Assembly (NCBI GenBank): GCA_965249835.1
Contig: CBDFMY010000001.1
Location: 372,001-436,000 of the forward strand
DNA: 64,000 nucleotides
From: JAHRAW01 sp965249835
Lineage (GTDB): Bacteria > Pseudomonadota > Gammaproteobacteria > Arenicellales > Poriferihabitantaceae
Direction of reading: 5' to 3'
Numbering within the stretch: position 1 is the first letter of the stretch; each line of letters opens with the position of its first letter. Below the pieces are notes generated by a model. It searched no databases and was not told where the DNA came from. It saw only the letters and a program-made list of their open reading frames with translations. Made by a program: the position numbers and the translations under genes. This document shows positions 1-8,372 of the stretch, in pieces.

Positions 1-100
1 CTCTACCCCAAGCATCCCTTTAACGCATCCTGAACAAGGTGTCCGCATTCCCCCGCTGGGCGCACAGTTTGCACTAACATTTCTGTTTCATGGTCACCTC

Positions 101-1363
101 ATGGTCATTAGTCTAACCGAACTCAAATCCAAATCGCCCACCGAGTTGATGGAAACGGCACGCTCGTTGCAACTCGACAACATCATCCGCTTGCGCAAGC
201 AGGATCAGATTTTTGCCATCCTCAAAGCGCAGGCGAGGCAGGGCGAAAAAATCAAAGGGGAAGGCGTGGTCGAAATCCTGCAGGACGGATTTGGTTTTCT
301 GCGCTCGGCAAAGTCATCCTATCTCGCCGGGCCCGATGACATTTATATGTCATCCAGCCAGATTCGCCGTTTCGCTTTGCGCACCGGTGACACGGTGTCC
401 GGGCAAATTCGTCCGCCCAAAGATTCAGAAAGATATTTCGCGTTGCTCAAGGTAGAGGAGATTAATTTTCAGTCGCCGGAGGAGGCGCGCCGCAAAGTTC
501 TGTTTGAAAACCTCACCCCGCTACATCCCGATGAGTGCATGAAACTGGAGCGGGATAACGGCTCATCCGAGTCGTTGACCGGCCGGGTGATCGACCTGGT
601 CGCGCCCATCGGTAAGGGCCAGCGCGGGCTGATCGTGTCGGCGCCGAAGACCGGTAAGACCGTGATGCTGCAGCAAATCGCCCAATCCATCGCCGCCATC
701 AATCCTGAAGTGAACCTGATGGTGTTGTTGATCGATGAGCGTCCCGAAGAGGTGACCGAAATGGTGCGTACCGTGCGCGGCGAAGTGGTGTCGTCAACCT
801 TTGATGAACCCGCTTCCCGACATGTGCAAGTGGCCGAGATGGTGATCGAAAAAGCCAAGCGGCTGGTGGAGCACAAAAAAGATGTGGTGATTCTTCTGGA
901 TTCCATCACGCGGCTGGCGCGCGCCTACAACACCGTCGCCCCGGCTTCGGGAAAGGTGCTGACCGGTGGCGTTGATGCCAATGCCTTGCAGCGACCAAAA
1001 CGGTTTTTCGGCGCGGCGCGCAACATTGAGGAAGGCGGCAGTTTGACGATTTTAGCCACTGCGTTGATCGATACCGGATCAAAAATGGACGATGTTATTT
1101 ACGAAGAATTCAAAGGTACCGGCAATCTGGAAATTCATCTCGACCGGCGCATTGCGGAAAAGCGGGTGTATCCCGCCATCAACATCAACCGCTCCGGCAC
1201 GCGCCGCGAAGAACTGCTGACCGACCCGGCCGAATTGCAGAAGATATGGCTGTTACGTAAGTTGTTGCATCCGATGGATGATTTGCAGGCGGTGGAATTT
1301 CTAATCGAAAAAATGCGAGCGACAAAATCCAACGCGGAATTCATCAAGTCGATGAATCGCTGA
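101..1363 (+). CDS. rho: Transcription termination factor Rho
   Basis: ATP-dependent hexameric RNA helicase that ends transcription of untranslated RNA. The 420-residue product is co-linear with the E. coli protein (419 aa). It has an N-terminal RNA-binding region with EILQDGFGFLR and the PSQIRRF-like SSQIRRF stretch, a Walker A motif SAPKTGKT near residue 180, the LLIDERPEEVTEM segment, and the secondary RNA-site loop around TGGVDANAL. An ATG at position 90 is out of frame, so the start at 101 is preferred. The next gene, rpmE, lies about 100 bases downstream, an arrangement common in gamma- and betaproteobacteria. Confidence 0.98.
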   Translation: MVISLTELKSKSPTELMETARSLQLDNIIRLRKQDQIFAILKAQARQGEKIKGEGVVEILQDGFGFLRSAKSSYLAGPDDIYMSSSQIRRFALRTGDTVSGQIRPPKDSERYFALLKVEEINFQSPEEARRKVLFENLTPLHPDECMKLERDNGSSESLTGRVIDLVAPIGKGQRGLIVSAPKTGKTVMLQQIAQSIAAINPEVNLMVLLIDERPEEVTEMVRTVRGEVVSSTFDEPASRHVQVAEMVIEKAKRLVEHKKDVVILLDSITRLARAYNTVAPASGKVLTGGVDANALQRPKRFFGAARNIEEGGSLTILATALIDTGSKMDDVIYEEFKGTGNLEIHLDRRIAEKRVYPAININRSGTRREELLTDPAELQKIWLLRKLLHPMDDLQAVEFLIEKMRATKSNAEFIKSMNR

Positions 1364-1462
1364 TGCCCCTTGATTCACGACCGCTTTTTTTCTATCATCG
1401 CCGCCCGACCGAACCAACCGTAGCCCGCCCCAGGAGCCTAAAGAGCCCCAAGAGAAATCCCA

Positions 1463-1666
1463 ATGAAATCCGACATTCATCCGCAATATGCCGACATCAA
1501 GGTGGTGTGCGCCTGCGGCAATCAGTTTGAAACCAAATCCACCCTGGGTAAGGAATTGCATGTGGAAATCTGCTCGGCATGCCATCCGTTCTACACCGGC
1601 AAGCAGAAAATCGTCGATACCGCCGGTCGGGTAGGGAAATTCCAGGCGAAATACCGCCGCTACTGA
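1463..1666 (+). CDS. rpmE: Ribosomal protein L31, zinc-binding form
   Basis: Large-subunit ribosomal protein of 67 residues. Cys16 and Cys18 (VCACG) and Cys37 and Cys40 (CSAC) form the zinc site of the C+ class, as opposed to the zinc-free YkgM class. It begins MKSDIHP and ends with a basic tail, both typical of L31. It sits between rho and a secreted nuclease gene, all on the same strand. Confidence 0.97.
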   Translation: MKSDIHPQYADIKVVCACGNQFETKSTLGKELHVEICSACHPFYTGKQKIVDTAGRVGKFQAKYRRY

Positions 1667-1755
1667 TTTCCACTACGCACTTCGATTTCATCGCAACACT
1701 TTTGCGTTCCCCGCAAATGCCGACACCTCGTTTGCAACTGAGGTCGGTTAAGCCA

Positions 1756-2517
1756 ATGCGCCTCGCTATCCGCATCGGTTTTATTCTCTGTTTGTTTGGG
1801 CTGGTTGCGGTCGCCAATGCCGAGCAGACGCGCTCGGCTATAGTGAAAAAAGTATTGGATGGCGACACCGTGCAACTCGCCAGCGGTGAAATAATCCGCT
1901 TGCTCGGCATAGACTCCCCCGAAAGCAACTCCAGAAACCGGCGGCTATTGCCGCAGCCGTTCCACCGCGAAGCGCGCAACGCCCTGGTCGCACTGGTGGA
2001 TAAAAAGCAAGTGGTGCTGACCGAAAGCCAACGATTAGTCGGTGCCTACGGCAGAACGCTCGCCTATTTGCATTTGCCCGACGGCACCGATGTGCAACGG
2101 CAAATGTTACAAGGCGGATACGCCATGATGACCGCCTATCCGCCCGACCTCGGCCACTTGGAAATCTACGGAAAAGACGAAGCCGAAGCGCGACAAAAGG
2201 GCATCGGTCTGTGGGGTGAGCCATATTTTGCGGTGCTGCCTCTTGAACAAGGACTGCCGAAAAAGGATGGTCCGGTGCGCGTCTCCGGCATCGTCACCTC
2301 GGTTTCGTTGACCGGCAAGCGCATTGAAATTATCCTGAGCGAAAGTTTGAAGTTGCGCATTTATCACGCCGCATGGCATCGATATTGGCACGACGTGGAT
2401 GCAAAAAGTTGGGTTGGCAAACGCGCGGTCGCGCAGGGAAGAATAAAATCCAAATCAAAACGAATGAGCATCACGCATCCGCGCATGCTTGTCATTGGCG
2501 AAGCGTCCAATCAATGA
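1756..2517 (+). CDS. Secreted thermonuclease (SNase)-domain protein
   Basis: Staphylococcal-nuclease-like protein of 253 residues. The open frame extends upstream into rpmE, but the ATG at 1756 gives a clean signal peptide (MRLAIRIGFILCLFGLVAVA, then NAEQ), so that start is chosen. The SNase fold follows: KVLDGDTVQL, then IRLLGIDSPE with the catalytic-type Asp and Glu, and YGRTLAYLH with the Arg. The last 70 residues (VRVSGIVTSVS onward) resemble an OB-type extension. It probably degrades nucleic acid in the periplasm or outside. Its TGA overlaps the hemL ATG (ATGA), so the two are likely co-translated. Confidence 0.85.
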   Translation: MRLAIRIGFILCLFGLVAVANAEQTRSAIVKKVLDGDTVQLASGEIIRLLGIDSPESNSRNRRLLPQPFHREARNALVALVDKKQVVLTESQRLVGAYGRTLAYLHLPDGTDVQRQMLQGGYAMMTAYPPDLGHLEIYGKDEAEARQKGIGLWGEPYFAVLPLEQGLPKKDGPVRVSGIVTSVSLTGKRIEIILSESLKLRIYHAAWHRYWHDVDAKSWVGKRAVAQGRIKSKSKRMSITHPRMLVIGEASNQ

Positions 2518-3800
2518 ATCAAGTGAGCCATCACGAACTTTTCGCGCAAGCCAAACGCGTGATTGCCGGCGGCGTGAATTCGCCAGTGCGGGCGTTTCAC
2601 TCGGTGGGCGGCGACCCGGTTTTCATCCGCGAAGCCGAAGGTGCACATGTCATCGGCGAAGACGGCAAACGTTACATTGATTATGTCGGCTCCTGGGGCC
2701 CGATGATTCTTGGCCACGCCGATTCGCGCGTCCTCCAGGCGGTGGCGGAAACTATTCCGCGCGGGCTGAGTTTCGGCGCGCCGACCGTGCTGGAAACCGA
2801 AATGGCCGAGCAGATTTGCGCGCGGTTGCCGTGGGTCAATCTGGTGCGGATGGTGAACTCCGGTACCGAAGCCGCCATGAGTGCCATCCGGCTGGCGCGC
2901 GGTTACACTGGCCGCGATAAAATCGTCAAATTGGAAGGTTGCTATCACGGCCACGCCGATGGTCTGCTGGTCAAGGCCGGTTCCGGCGCGCTGACTTTCG
3001 GCGTCCCCACTTCGCTCGGTGTGCCCGCGTCCATGGCCGAGCACACCTTAACCGCAACCTTCAATGACGCGGATTCGTTGCAAAACATTTTCGCGCAGTC
3101 TGGCGACCAAATCGCCGCGGTCATCATTGAGCCGGTTGCCGGCAACATGAATTGCATTCCGCCGCTGCCGGGTTTTCTGGAAGACGTGCGTAAATTGTGC
3201 GATGTCGCCGGAAGTATGTTGATTATGGATGAAGTTATGACCGGCTTTCGTGTCGGCCCCCGGGGCGCGCAAGGCGTGTATGGCGTAACCGGCGACCTCA
3301 CCGTCCTTGGAAAAATTATCGGCGGCGGTATGCCGGTGGGCGCGTTCGGCGGCTCGGCGGAAATTATGTCGCAACTGGCGCCGGACGGCGGCGTGTATCA
3401 AGCCGGGACGTTGTCCGGCAACCCGGTGGCCATGGCGGCCGGCCTGGCGACATTGAAAGCCGTGGCGGCAGAAGGTTTTTACGATGAATTGGATGCCGCT
3501 GCCGAACATCTGGTTGCGGGGTTGCTGGAAGCAGCCGGACAAGCCGGCGTTGCCTTGCGCGCCAACCGAGTCGGGGCGATGTTCGGTTTGTTTTTTACCG
3601 AGCAGCGGGAAGTGAATTCATTCGCCGATGTGATGGCTTGCGATGCCGATCGCTTCAAGGCGTTTTTTCACGGCATGCTGGAAGGCGGAGTTTATCTGGC
3701 GCCATCGGCTTTTGAAGCCGGGTTCATTTCATCGGCCCACGGCGAGCGCGAAATCCGGCAAACCATTGAAGTCGCAAAAACTGTGTTTGCGAGATGGTAG
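2514..3800 (+). CDS. hemL: Glutamate-1-semialdehyde 2,1-aminomutase
   Basis: PLP enzyme of the C5 haem pathway that converts glutamate-1-semialdehyde to 5-aminolevulinate. It has 428 residues starting MNQVSHHELF, the usual length. Diagnostic segments are AGGVNSPVRAF, MVNSGTEAAMSAIRLARG, GCYHGHADG and GKIIGGGMPVGAFGG, which carries the PLP lysine. The frame is open upstream to 2373 but that part overlaps the nuclease gene, and the start at 2514 matches the family N-terminus. The use of HemL implies tRNA-dependent haem synthesis. Confidence 0.97.
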   Translation: MNQVSHHELFAQAKRVIAGGVNSPVRAFHSVGGDPVFIREAEGAHVIGEDGKRYIDYVGSWGPMILGHADSRVLQAVAETIPRGLSFGAPTVLETEMAEQICARLPWVNLVRMVNSGTEAAMSAIRLARGYTGRDKIVKLEGCYHGHADGLLVKAGSGALTFGVPTSLGVPASMAEHTLTATFNDADSLQNIFAQSGDQIAAVIIEPVAGNMNCIPPLPGFLEDVRKLCDVAGSMLIMDEVMTGFRVGPRGAQGVYGVTGDLTVLGKIIGGGMPVGAFGGSAEIMSQLAPDGGVYQAGTLSGNPVAMAAGLATLKAVAAEGFYDELDAAAEHLVAGLLEAAGQAGVALRANRVGAMFGLFFTEQREVNSFADVMACDADRFKAFFHGMLEGGVYLAPSAFEAGFISSAHGEREIRQTIEVAKTVFARW

Positions 3801-3951
3801 GTTCGCACAAAACGCTTTCAATCCGGTTTTTATTTTCGACGGATTGGAGTATCCTCTCGGGTGATTGGAACACTAATACGAGGCTACCCTGATACGGGTG
3901 CGCCAAAAAATTATCCGCCAAAAATCCGACCCCAATCCGACAAAAATCATT

Positions 3952-5055
3952 ATGCAATACGATCAAATCTTCACCCGATTAATCAGCGGCACCGGCCAAC
4001 ACGCCTGGATTGTGCAGGTGTTTTTAATCGTGTTCCTCGCGCTATTGTGCAATCTGGTGTTGCGTGTTGGATTAAAGCGGCTACGCAAAAAACTTCTGGA
4101 CACGCCCAACCCGTGGGATGACGCGGTGGTTTTGGCGGTGCAAGGTCCGGCTACATTGCTGGTGTGGGTGGTGGGTTTCACCTTCGCCGCCGATGTCGTC
4201 TATGCCGAAACTCTGGCGCCGATATTCACCGCGGTGGAGCCGATACGCCAGATCGGTGTCATCGGCGCAATCACCTGGTTCCTGATGCGTCTGGCGCGAC
4301 AAGTGCAACGCAACATCGTCACGCGCAGCGAGGCCCAAGGAAAGCAACTGGACCTCGCCACGGTGGACGCGGTGGGCAAATTGTTGCGCGCTTCCATTCT
4401 CATCACCACCGCACTGGTAGTGTTGCAAACTCTGGGGTTCAGCATCTCCGGCATACTGGCGTTCGGCGGCATCGGTGGCATCGCCGTCGGCTTTGCCGCC
4501 CGCGACTTACTCGCCAACATGTTCGGCGGGCTGATGCTTTACCTTGACCGCCCGTTCGCAGTCGGCGACTGGGTGCGCTCCCCGGACCGGGAAATTGAAG
4601 GCACGGTGGAGTATATTGGCTGGCGATTGACGCGCATTCGCTCTTTCGACAAGCGTCCCATCTATCTGCCGAATGGCATATTCGCGACCGTGGCCATCGT
4701 CAATCCGTCTCGTATGACGCATCGGCAACTCTACGAGACCATCGGCATTCGCTATCAAGACGCGGACAAAATGCCGGCGATTGTTGCCGAGGTCAATACG
4801 CTGCTCGCCGAGCACCCGGAAATTGACCAGACCCAGGTTGCCATCGTCAATTTCAACCGTTTCGCTCCTTCTTCTCTGGACTTTTTTGTGTATGCATACA
4901 CGCGCACCACCGGGTGGGTGCGTTTTCACGAGGTCAAGCAGGATATACTGCTGAAAATCAACGACATCATCAGCGCCCACGGCGCCGAGATCGCGTTCCC
5001 GACTTCCACCCTGCATCTGCCCGATCCGATACGGGTGGAGCGGGGCGAGCAGTAG
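3952..5055 (+). CDS. Small-conductance mechanosensitive channel, MscS family
   Basis: Inner-membrane channel that releases solutes on hypo-osmotic shock. It has four predicted N-terminal membrane segments. The pore helix and adjoining loop are clear: a Gly/Ala-rich stretch FGGIGGIAVGFAARDLLANM, then LYLDRPFAVGDWV, followed by the beta domain (GTVEYIGWRLTRIRSFD). The start at 3952 (MQYDQIF) is chosen; a GTG at 3898 is in frame but adds a charged, unconserved leader. About 367 residues. It is not obviously in an operon. Confidence 0.9.
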   Translation: MQYDQIFTRLISGTGQHAWIVQVFLIVFLALLCNLVLRVGLKRLRKKLLDTPNPWDDAVVLAVQGPATLLVWVVGFTFAADVVYAETLAPIFTAVEPIRQIGVIGAITWFLMRLARQVQRNIVTRSEAQGKQLDLATVDAVGKLLRASILITTALVVLQTLGFSISGILAFGGIGGIAVGFAARDLLANMFGGLMLYLDRPFAVGDWVRSPDREIEGTVEYIGWRLTRIRSFDKRPIYLPNGIFATVAIVNPSRMTHRQLYETIGIRYQDADKMPAIVAEVNTLLAEHPEIDQTQVAIVNFNRFAPSSLDFFVYAYTRTTGWVRFHEVKQDILLKINDIISAHGAEIAFPTSTLHLPDPIRVERGEQ

Positions 5056-5188
5056 AGTAGCCAACACCGATACGCCCGCGGCACGCAACCATCACAAAAA
5101 ATCGGGTGTCGCTCGTTTGGTGCGTGTTATTTGGATTCCACTTGCGCGACGGGGTTATTTCAATTGGTTTGGTCAACCAATGTCATTC

Positions 5189-5227
5189 AACCAGGCTGAT
5201 TAACCAGGCTGATTAACCAGGCTGTTC
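5189..5227. repeat. Three tandem 13-bp repeats at the 3' end of csp
   Basis: Two exact copies of AACCAGGCTGATT (5189-5201 and 5202-5214) are followed by a third that differs in its last bases (5215-5227). The array covers the stop codon and last codons of the cold-shock gene on the minus strand. Changes in copy number would alter the C-terminus only slightly because each unit read in frame soon brings a stop. Confidence 0.85.
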
Positions 5228-5437
5228 AATCGGTGCGACATTTTCCGCTGCAAACCCTTTATCTCGCTCGATCAAGCCGAATTCGACTTTTTGCCCTTCG
5301 AGTAAGGTTTTGAAACCTTCTCCTTGTATTTCTCTAAAGTGGACAAATACATCATCGCCCACATCATCCCGTTGAATGAATCCATAACCTTTTCGGTTGT
5401 CGAACCATTTTACGGTTCCCACATGACGCTCAGACAT
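5213..5437 (-). CDS. Cold-shock domain protein
   Basis: Single-stranded nucleic-acid-binding protein of 74 residues with one OB-fold cold-shock domain. The RNP1 motif KGYGFIQ and RNP2 motif DVFVHF are both intact, preceded by GTVKWFD. The start MSERHVG is selected because GGAGG lies eight bases before it; an upstream in-frame ATG would encode an unconserved eight-residue leader. It is divergent from acyP across a 340-base intergenic region. The family acts as RNA chaperones, and its members are often controlled through the mRNA leader. Confidence 0.93.
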   Translation of the reverse strand: MSERHVGTVKWFDNRKGYGFIQRDDVGDDVFVHFREIQGEGFKTLLEGQKVEFGLIERDKGFAAENVAPIEQPG

Positions 5438-5777
5438 GAAACTTTTCCTCCAAATTGACATTAACTTTACTTCCCGTCTTGCCAGCGTCTCGATTCTGTT
5501 AATGTCTAATTGATACGATGGCGGACGGGTGGTTCATTGCCGACGGTCACGCCGTCGACGGTCGCGCATTGTAATCATTAAATCTGTTTGATGCCACCAC
5601 ATACTGGACAAATCAGATAAAAGTTTGGCGATGCCAATGGCAACGCCATAATAAAATGGGACAAGCGCAACACCGCATGGCAACGAAAAAATCGCCGGGA
5701 GCGATTTTTCGCGAGCGAAGCGAGCCCGAAGGGCGCGTATCAGGGATGATACGCGCAAAAGACAAGCACAATGCGTT
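5438..5777. other. Divergent csp/acyP intergenic region with two hairpins
   Basis: No gene is supported here. Two strong inverted repeats are visible. One at 5684-5711 has arms CGAAAAAATCGC and GCGATTTTTCG. One at 5733-5756 has perfect 9-base arms GCGCGTATC and GATACGCGC, 21 bases before the acyP start. The stretch 5664-5690 also resembles the right part of the dispersed palindromic element described at 46420-46575, so a degenerate copy may be present. Confidence 0.5.
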
Positions 5778-6065
5778 ATGACAACCTCGCGAAATTACAT
5801 CATTAGCGGTCGCGTGCAAGGCGTCGGGTTTCGTTACCGGACGAAGCACGTGGCGGAACAATTGAAACTCACCGGCTGGGTGAGAAATCTGCCCGGTGGA
5901 GAAGTGGAAGTTAGCGCCACCGGGGACACGCAAACACTGGGGGAGTTGGAATCATGGTTATGGATTGGTCCGGAGCATGCGCAGGTTACCGGAGTGGCGG
6001 TAGCGGCGAAGCCGGATTCAGATTCGGTGTCCGACCTTTCCGAGGGCTTTCATATACGGGTATAA
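5778..6065 (+). CDS. acyP: Acylphosphatase
   Basis: Small cytosolic enzyme that hydrolyses acyl phosphates. The 95-residue product has the signature GRVQGVGFR with catalytic Arg19 and the catalytic Asn37 in GWVRNLPGG, within the ferredoxin-like acylphosphatase fold. adk starts 37 bases downstream on the same strand, so the two may be co-transcribed. Confidence 0.95.
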   Translation: MTTSRNYIISGRVQGVGFRYRTKHVAEQLKLTGWVRNLPGGEVEVSATGDTQTLGELESWLWIGPEHAQVTGVAVAAKPDSDSVSDLSEGFHIRV

Positions 6066-6102
6066 TCACCGCATCATTGGCAAGGCGTGATTACATACAA
6101 CC

Positions 6103-6753
6103 ATGAAATTGATTCTTTTGGGTGCGCCCGGTGCGGGCAAAGGCACCATCGCCAAACATCTGTCTGCCATCGACGGCTCGGTGCAAATTTCCACCGGCGA
6201 TATTCTGCGCGGTGCGGTTGACGCGGGCGACGATTTCGGGCGGCAGGCCGGCGACTATATGCGCCGCGGCGAGTTGGTGCCGGATGATCTGGTTATGGCT
6301 TTGATGGAGCGTCGGCTGCGGCAACCCGATTGCGCCAACGGTTTTTTGCTGGACGGTTTTCCGCGCACCATTCCCCAGGCGCAAGCGTTGCAGCATCTGC
6401 TCGGCAAATTAAACATCACCCTTGATATGGTGGTGAATATTGAAGTGCCGCGAGAAGTAATACTGGATCGCCTCGCCACTCGCCGCACTTGCGAAAATCC
6501 CGAGTGTCAGGAAATTTACAACATCAAGAGCAAGCCGCCGGCGATTGAAGGCGTTTGCGACAAGTGCGGTAGTGCCGTGGTGCAACGCGAGGATGAAACC
6601 GAACAGGCAATTGGTCAGCGTCTGGAAACCTACTTGGATAAAACCGCGCCGCTCATCGGGTTTTACCAAAAGCAGAACCTGCTGGTTACCGCCGAATCCA
6701 CTTCCAGCGAGGCGGTGATTAAAGCGGTGACCGACCGGCTTGGGTCGGCATAA
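6103..6753 (+). CDS. adk: Adenylate kinase, zinc-LID type
   Basis: Interconverts ATP + AMP and 2 ADP. It has 216 residues. The P-loop GAPGAGKGT is at residues 7-15, followed by the NMP-binding STGDILR and the DGFPRT motif. The LID domain keeps four cysteines (CENPEC and CDKCG), so this is the long, metal-binding-LID form and not the four-Cys-less E. coli type. The core block ends here and a mobile zone begins directly downstream. Confidence 0.97.
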   Translation: MKLILLGAPGAGKGTIAKHLSAIDGSVQISTGDILRGAVDAGDDFGRQAGDYMRRGELVPDDLVMALMERRLRQPDCANGFLLDGFPRTIPQAQALQHLLGKLNITLDMVVNIEVPREVILDRLATRRTCENPECQEIYNIKSKPPAIEGVCDKCGSAVVQREDETEQAIGQRLETYLDKTAPLIGFYQKQNLLVTAESTSSEAVIKAVTDRLGSA

Positions 6754-6806
6754 CCAAAACAACTACGCTCGCACCACTGATTGGGGGGGCTACTGATCGT
6801 CGCCCG

Positions 6807-7018
6807 TTAGCGCCGAATAACCAATATATGAACGTTGATGTTTTCCTTGCGGATGTATTCGGTTTCAATAATAGCCTCCACCGTGAATTGATGCTTCTCG
6901 GCTTCCTGGTAGACCGCGCGTTCAAGATTGTGTTCGCTCCACGCGCTACCGTTCACCGTAATCACGCACCGACAACCGCGCCCGACGCACTTGACCGCGT
7001 TAGGCAATTGGTTAATGT
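6807..7018 (-). pseudogene. 5'-truncated fragment of an unknown gene
   Basis: The minus strand carries about 70 in-frame codons ending in a normal stop (…NVHILVIRR). They include a short cysteine-rich patch (CVGRGCRC) and a mixed alpha/beta-like tail. Upstream the frame runs straight into the antisense strand of the IS5-type remnant at 7018, so the real 5' end has been lost. I do not recognise the family. It could be a chance open frame, but the residue composition is protein-like and the break coincides with the IS edge. Confidence 0.35.
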
Positions 7019-7517
7019 GCGGACAGCGCATATGCCAATCAGGAGAACGACCAGAAACTGGGCCGGCAAAACAATAAAGTTCTGCACCGGGCTTATAGAA
7101 ACAAACCGTTAACCGACCAACAAAAACAGCAAAACAGGCAACGTTCAGGCATCCGTTATATGGTCGAGCGCACCTTTGGGCTATTAAAACAACATCACGG
7201 ATTAGGTCAGGCAAGATACCTTGGGCTGGAAAGAAACAAAAGCAGAGCGCAACTGATTGCGATGACTCATAATCTTAAAACCGGGATGAATATTTTCAAG
7301 CAAATGCGAAGTTCACCGGCGTGTTGCGTCTAAAAGGCGGGGGAAAGGCAAAACAGCAACCCAACCAACCAAAGCAAGTAAATCGGGTTGGTTTGTGAGA
7401 GTTTTTCAAGAAAAACGAGGCTTTTTGGAAATATCCTTAGGGTGTTAACGAGTCAAGACCCTGAAAAATGTCAGAAGTGAGATTATGAGAAATGAGTATG
7501 GATTATGCAAAAGTCTC
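7019..7517 (+). mobile_element. 3' remnant of an IS5-type element
   Basis: About 499 bases nearly identical to 9138-9637, the right-hand part of the complete IS5-type copy. The match includes the last roughly 105 transposase codons, the 3' untranslated stretch and the right terminal repeat ending TTATGCAAAAGTCTC at 7517. The left part is absent. It is in the same orientation as the full copy, so the NYN gene between them is flanked by direct repeats of about 500 bases. Confidence 0.9.
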
Positions 7518-7590
7518 TATTTAAGACCCTTTAAGAAAAAATATTGGAAAATGTGGTTGACTTATGGTTTTTTAGTGTAAAATGCCACCC

Positions 7591-7659
7591 GCGCCCGAAA
7601 GGCGTTAATCCCCCCGGGGTCTATCTGGTGTCAATCGGATACACGCCGGGGTTTTTTTT
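7591..7659 (+). terminator. Terminator- or attenuator-like hairpin before the NYN gene
   Basis: Arms CCCCGG (7612-7617) and CCGGGG (7646-7651) enclose an inner GTGT/ACAC pairing and are followed directly by eight T residues (7652-7659), only 18 bases before the ATG at 7678. A smaller GCGCC/GGCGT hairpin precedes it. The position inside the leader suggests attenuation or protection from upstream transcription. It could also be the terminator of a lost upstream gene. Confidence 0.5.
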
Positions 7660-7677
7660 GACCAGCAGAGCGGGGCT

Positions 7678-8325
7678 ATGAACGCCAAGAATGAGAATGC
7701 CGTTATTTTTATTGACGGCAATAATTTTTATCACAATATGCACGAAATCCAATTGAGCACTGGCATTGATTTTGATTACGAAGCGTTTTCCAGAAAATTG
7801 GTCGGTACGCGGCAGTGGGTCGAGACGCGCTACTATATAGGCAGGGTTCAGCAAAAGGGCGACCTGACGCGTTATCGAATGCAACGCAAATTTATCGCGC
7901 ATTTGGAACGATTTAATCAAATCAATGTTTTTTTGGGACGTCTGGAAATGCGACCAGCGAAAGACTCAAACAAAAAACTTCAAAACTGGCTGAATGCCCT
8001 GCCGCGCCGGGATGATATGGACTTGCCGTCTAATGCCGTTGATGAATTAACCAGGATCGCTCAATCTGCGAGTGCCCCGATTTGGATCGAGAAGGCGGTG
8101 GATGTGATGCTGGCGACCGATATGGTTTCCATGGCATACGAAGGGCAATACGATGTCGCCTATTTGGTGAGTGCGGATGGCGATTTTACCCCCGCCGTAA
8201 AAAAAGTGCGTGCCATTGGGCGAAAGGTTTTTGCGGCATCGCCACAATATGGAGCAAAACTTGCCGGGGTAGTGAACACGTTTATTCCAATGGATCGAGA
8301 GTTCTTTCATGGCTGCTGGCTATAA
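7678..8325 (+). CDS. NYN-domain (LabA/DUF88) putative nuclease
   Basis: A 215-residue protein of the NYN group of PIN-like nucleases. Acidic metal-site motifs are in place: FIDGNNFYHN near residue 12, the ATDMV segment, and YLVSADGDFTPAV near residue 163. The family cleaves RNA or is linked to stress and defence functions; no partner is evident here. It lies between a partial and a complete copy of the same IS5-type element. A second, distant NYN protein is encoded at 62590. Confidence 0.85.
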   Translation: MNAKNENAVIFIDGNNFYHNMHEIQLSTGIDFDYEAFSRKLVGTRQWVETRYYIGRVQQKGDLTRYRMQRKFIAHLERFNQINVFLGRLEMRPAKDSNKKLQNWLNALPRRDDMDLPSNAVDELTRIAQSASAPIWIEKAVDVMLATDMVSMAYEGQYDVAYLVSADGDFTPAVKKVRAIGRKVFAASPQYGAKLAGVVNTFIPMDREFFHGCWL

Positions 8326-8372
8326 ATCCACGCGGACATAACCATCGACAATAGCGAGAGGAAGCATAACAA

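Noticed and set aside
5189..5227. Short tandem repeats considered as a CRISPR start
   Set aside because: The units are contiguous without spacers and lie in a coding end. No CRISPR array or cas gene was seen in the window.
5534..5933. Minus-strand open frames between csp and acyP
   Set aside because: They run through hairpins and into acyP in antisense, with no ribosome site or conserved pattern.
6828..7112. Plus-strand open frame downstream of adk
   Set aside because: It crosses the border into the IS remnant and does not resemble a protein; the opposite strand is more protein-like.
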